Below, piece after piece: positions 21,264-23,026 of a DNA stretch of 23,026 bases. Numbering within the stretch: the stretch's first letter is position 1; each line of letters begins with the position of its first letter. The stretch comes from an uncultured Micavibrio sp. (GTDB lineage: Bacteria > Pseudomonadota > Alphaproteobacteria > Micavibrionales > UBA1664): contig CALBME010000026.1 of assembly GCA_937896295.1 (NCBI GenBank), positions 1-23,026 of the forward strand, written 5' to 3'. Position numbers and translations under genes: made by a program. The notes beneath the pieces are model-generated. The model saw nothing but the letters and a program-made list of their open reading frames with translations, was not told where the DNA came from and searched no databases.

Positions 21264-22650
21264 AATTGCGCAAAAACTGCACGAAGGCGTCAAGGGTGGA
21301 AAAGGTCTGCGCCTTCAGGCCGCTGGCCGGTTTGTTCTTGCCGGTGGGAATGAAGGCGGATTTAAAGCCGAGCTTTTCCGCCTCCTTCATGCGCAGATCC
21401 GGCTGCGGTACAGGGCGAATTTCGCCGGACAGGCCGATTTCTCCGAAAATGACGGCGTCATTCGCGACGGCAACGCCGGACAGGGCGCTGCACAATGCGG
21501 CGGCCACTGCCATATCGGCGGCGGGTTCAGCAATTTTAAGACCGCCTGCGATATTCAGATAGACATCCTGACCTGAAAACATCACGCCGCAGCGTGCCTC
21601 AAGCACGGCCAGAATCATGGACAGGCGGTTGGAATCATACCCCAGCACCGCGCGTTTCGGGGCGCTGTACGTTGTGGGGGCGACCAGTGCCTGCACCTCG
21701 ACCAGTACGGGGCGCGTACCTTCGAGCGCGGCCAGAACGGCGGAGCCGGAAACGCGTTCGCGCCGTTCAGATAAAAACAGGGCCGAAGGGTTCGACACTT
21801 CCGCCAGACCCTTGCCGCCCATTTCAAAGACGCCGATTTCATCGGTGGGGCCAAAACGGTTTTTGACCCCGCGCAGGATACGGAACTGGTGGCCGCGGTC
21901 GCCCTCGAAATACAAAACTGTATCGACCATGTGTTCGAGCACGCGAGGCCCGGCAATGGTGCCTTCCTTGGTGACGTGTCCCACGATCAGCACGGTCACG
22001 TTGTATGTCTTGGCCAGCCGGATCAGTTCTGCCGTGCAGCTGCGCACCTGCCCCACCGTGCCGGGCGCCGATTCGATCAGGTCGACGAACATCGTCTGGA
22101 TCGAGTCGATGACGACCAGATCGTAAGGCGGTTTCTGGCCCTTGGCGGGTTCCAGCGTTGAGATGATATCGCGGATCGACGTGGCGGCGGCCAGATGGAC
22201 AGGCGCTTGCTCCACGCCCATGCGGCGGGCGCGCAGGCGGACCTGGTCGATTGCCTCCTCCCCCGAGATATAGGCGCAGTTCATCGATTTATTGGCGAGG
22301 GATGCGACCAGCTGCAGCAAAAGGGTCGATTTGCCGATACCGGGATCGCCTCCGATCAGGGTGACTGAACCGGGGACAAGGCCGCCGCCGGTGACGCGGT
22401 CCCATTCGCCGATTCCGGAGCCTGCGCGGGGCAGGGGCGCGTTCTGGCCCTTCAGGTCGACGAATTCGACGACGTTGCCGCGCGCGCCGTAGCCTTTGCC
22501 CGGCTGGCTTTTCAGGGAATTGACGGGGGCTGCAGCCTGAAGTTCCTCGGTAATCGAATTCCAGGAGCCGCAGGCATCGCAATGACCCGACCATTTGGAA
22601 TGAACGGAGCCGCAGGACTGGCATACGAAGGAGAGTTTTGGTTTCGCCAT
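21262..22650 (-). CDS. radA: DNA repair protein RadA (Sms)
   Basis: This 462-residue hexameric helicase-like ATPase promotes branch migration during recombination. It has an N-terminal C4 zinc finger (C10, C13, C24, C27). A RecA-like core follows with Walker A GGDPGIGKST (100-109) and Walker B VVIDSIQ (179-185). The RadA-specific KNRFG is at 263-267. A C-terminal Lon-protease-like domain (about 300-462) includes GEIGLSGEIRPV (403-414). Length and order are standard. The ATG at 22650 has no ribosome site, while a promoter-like pair places +1 at the start codon. It is convergent with the 84-aa gene and lies downstream of truA, which has its own terminator. Confidence 0.97.
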   Translation of the reverse strand: MAKPKLSFVCQSCGSVHSKWSGHCDACGSWNSITEELQAAAPVNSLKSQPGKGYGARGNVVEFVDLKGQNAPLPRAGSGIGEWDRVTGGGLVPGSVTLIGGDPGIGKSTLLLQLVASLANKSMNCAYISGEEAIDQVRLRARRMGVEQAPVHLAAATSIRDIISTLEPAKGQKPPYDLVVIDSIQTMFVDLIESAPGTVGQVRSCTAELIRLAKTYNVTVLIVGHVTKEGTIAGPRVLEHMVDTVLYFEGDRGHQFRILRGVKNRFGPTDEIGVFEMGGKGLAEVSNPSALFLSERRERVSGSAVLAALEGTRPVLVEVQALVAPTTYSAPKRAVLGYDSNRLSMILAVLEARCGVMFSGQDVYLNIAGGLKIAEPAADMAVAAALCSALSGVAVANDAVIFGEIGLSGEIRPVPQPDLRMKEAEKLGFKSAFIPTGKNKPASGLKAQTFSTLDAFVQFLRN

Positions 22651-22657
22651 ACATTCA

Positions 22658-22685
22658 TTTATTCACGATTTGTTCTCAATGACAA
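22658..22685 (-). promoter_or_regulatory. Candidate radA promoter
   Basis: On the minus strand, TTGTCA (22685-22680, 5 of 6) and AATAAA (22663-22658, 4 of 6) have a 16-nt spacer. The -10 ends 7 nt before the ATG, again predicting a leaderless transcript. Confidence 0.4.
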
Positions 22686-22713
22686 TTGCTAAAGCGAACA
22701 AAAGAATTCGAAA

Positions 22714-22727
22714 TGTGACCGATCACA
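22714..22727. repeat. TGTGA-N4-TCACA inverted repeat upstream of radA
   Basis: Perfect 5-bp arms TGTGA (22714-22718) and TCACA (22723-22727) flank CCGA, about 30 nt upstream of the proposed radA -35. It resembles half-sites of the CRP/FNR superfamily, but the 4-nt gap differs from the CRP N6 spacing. It may be an operator for an unidentified regulator. Confidence 0.3.
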
Positions 22728-22740
22728 CATGTCACAATTA

Positions 22741-22765
22741 TAAAAAACACATTTTAGTGTGTTTT
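22741..22765 (-). terminator. AT-rich intrinsic terminator of truA
   Basis: On the minus strand AAAACACA (22765-22758) pairs with TGTGTTTT (22751-22744) around CTAAAA, extending into a run of T (22743-22742). The hairpin overlaps the TAA stop of truA. The stem is AT-rich but symmetrical and has a good U-tract. Confidence 0.6.
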
Positions 22766-23026
22766 AGTAATCAACACGGACCAGATAAAGTCCGTCGGAC
22801 GGTGCGGTGGGGCCACCTTTGGTGCGGTCCCTGGCTTCCAGCGCAGTTTTGACGTCGTCCGGCTGCCATTTGTTGTCCCCCACCATCAGCAGGGTGCCGA
22901 CCATGTTGCGGACCTGATGGTGCAGGAACGAGCGGGCCGAGGCTGTCACCTGGATCTCGGACCCGGCGCGGCTGACGCGCAGCAGGTCGAGTGTCTTTAC
23001 CGGAGATTTCGCCTGGCACTCGGCGG
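22764..23026 (-). CDS. truA: tRNA pseudouridine synthase A, C-terminal part (5' end outside window)
   Basis: The last 86 residues are visible; the gene continues beyond the right edge. TruA isomerises uridines 38-40 of the tRNA anticodon stem to pseudouridine. The recognisable C-terminal motifs are SARSFLHHQVRNMVGTLLMV, followed by the TKGGPTAPSDGLYLVRVDY ending, which lines the active-site cleft of the family. A conserved Arg lies in HHQVRNM. The catalytic Asp lies in the part not shown. The gene ends in its own terminator, so radA downstream should be independent. Confidence 0.93.
   Translation of the reverse strand, partial: AECQAKSPVKTLDLLRVSRAGSEIQVTASARSFLHHQVRNMVGTLLMVGDNKWQPDDVKTALEARDRTKGGPTAPSDGLYLVRVDY

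Noticed and set aside
22714..22727. CRP binding site
   Set aside because: The arms match TGTGA/TCACA but are separated by 4 rather than 6 nt, so it is reported only as an unassigned inverted repeat.
1..23026. Defence island, prophage, transposon or CRISPR array
   Set aside because: No repeats with regular spacers, no integrase, transposase or phage genes, and no tRNA-associated junctions were seen. Nearly all genes are conserved housekeeping or transport families.

Overview
The window is a 23 kb stretch of core chromosome from an alphaproteobacterium, GC-rich by eye. An NDUFA12-type complex I accessory subunit gene next to mlaD, the aroA/cmk/rpsA cluster and a clpS/clpA pair all fit that class. 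A Rhodospirillales- or Micavibrionales-like lineage is possible, but I cannot fix the order without a search. I see no rRNA, tRNA, CRISPR array, insertion sequence, integrase or phage gene, and no gap over 300 bases without a gene.

Layout. Positions 1-8820 lie entirely on the minus strand. They carry mlaD (cut by the left edge), an NDUFA12-like gene, a PYROXD2/CrtI-like FAD oxidoreductase, a GDYXXLXY/DUF2157 membrane pair, clpA, a YciI-like gene, clpS, a FlgO-like lipoprotein gene, and two uncharacterised genes. From 8861 to 13979 the plus strand carries a compact operon: a winged-helix regulator with a degenerate receiver, an amino-acid-type ABC permease, two tandem substrate-binding proteins (the first lacking about 90 internal residues) and an ATPase with an unusual signature motif. 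A fadD-type acyl-CoA ligase follows. From 14065 to 18962 the minus strand carries a 25-residue membrane peptide, a 76-residue membrane protein, rpsA, cmk, a YjdF/DUF2238 membrane protein and aroA. Then come cysE (+), a DUF486 gene (-), a TRIC/UPF0126 channel gene (+), two small orphan ORFs (+), radA (-) and the 3' end of truA (-).

How the genes work together. ClpS delivers N-degron substrates to ClpA, and a YciI-like gene sits between them. AroA (shikimate pathway), Cmk (CMP/dCMP phosphorylation) and S1 (translation initiation) form the familiar housekeeping cluster. The ABC operon encodes uptake of an unknown polar solute together with its likely regulator.

The main signals beyond routine annotation are three. 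First, one of the tandem ABC substrate-binding proteins has a clean in-frame loss of most of lobe II. Second, -10-like hexamers repeatedly lie 6-9 nt upstream of start codons that lack a Shine-Dalgarno sequence (PYROXD2-like gene, clpS, fadD, aroA, TRIC, radA, a 36-aa ORF), which predicts leaderless mRNAs. Third, there are several small proteins and structured intergenic elements. I found no gene cluster that clearly amounts to a new defence or mobile system. All calls come from reading the sequence and recalling family features; no database search was made.
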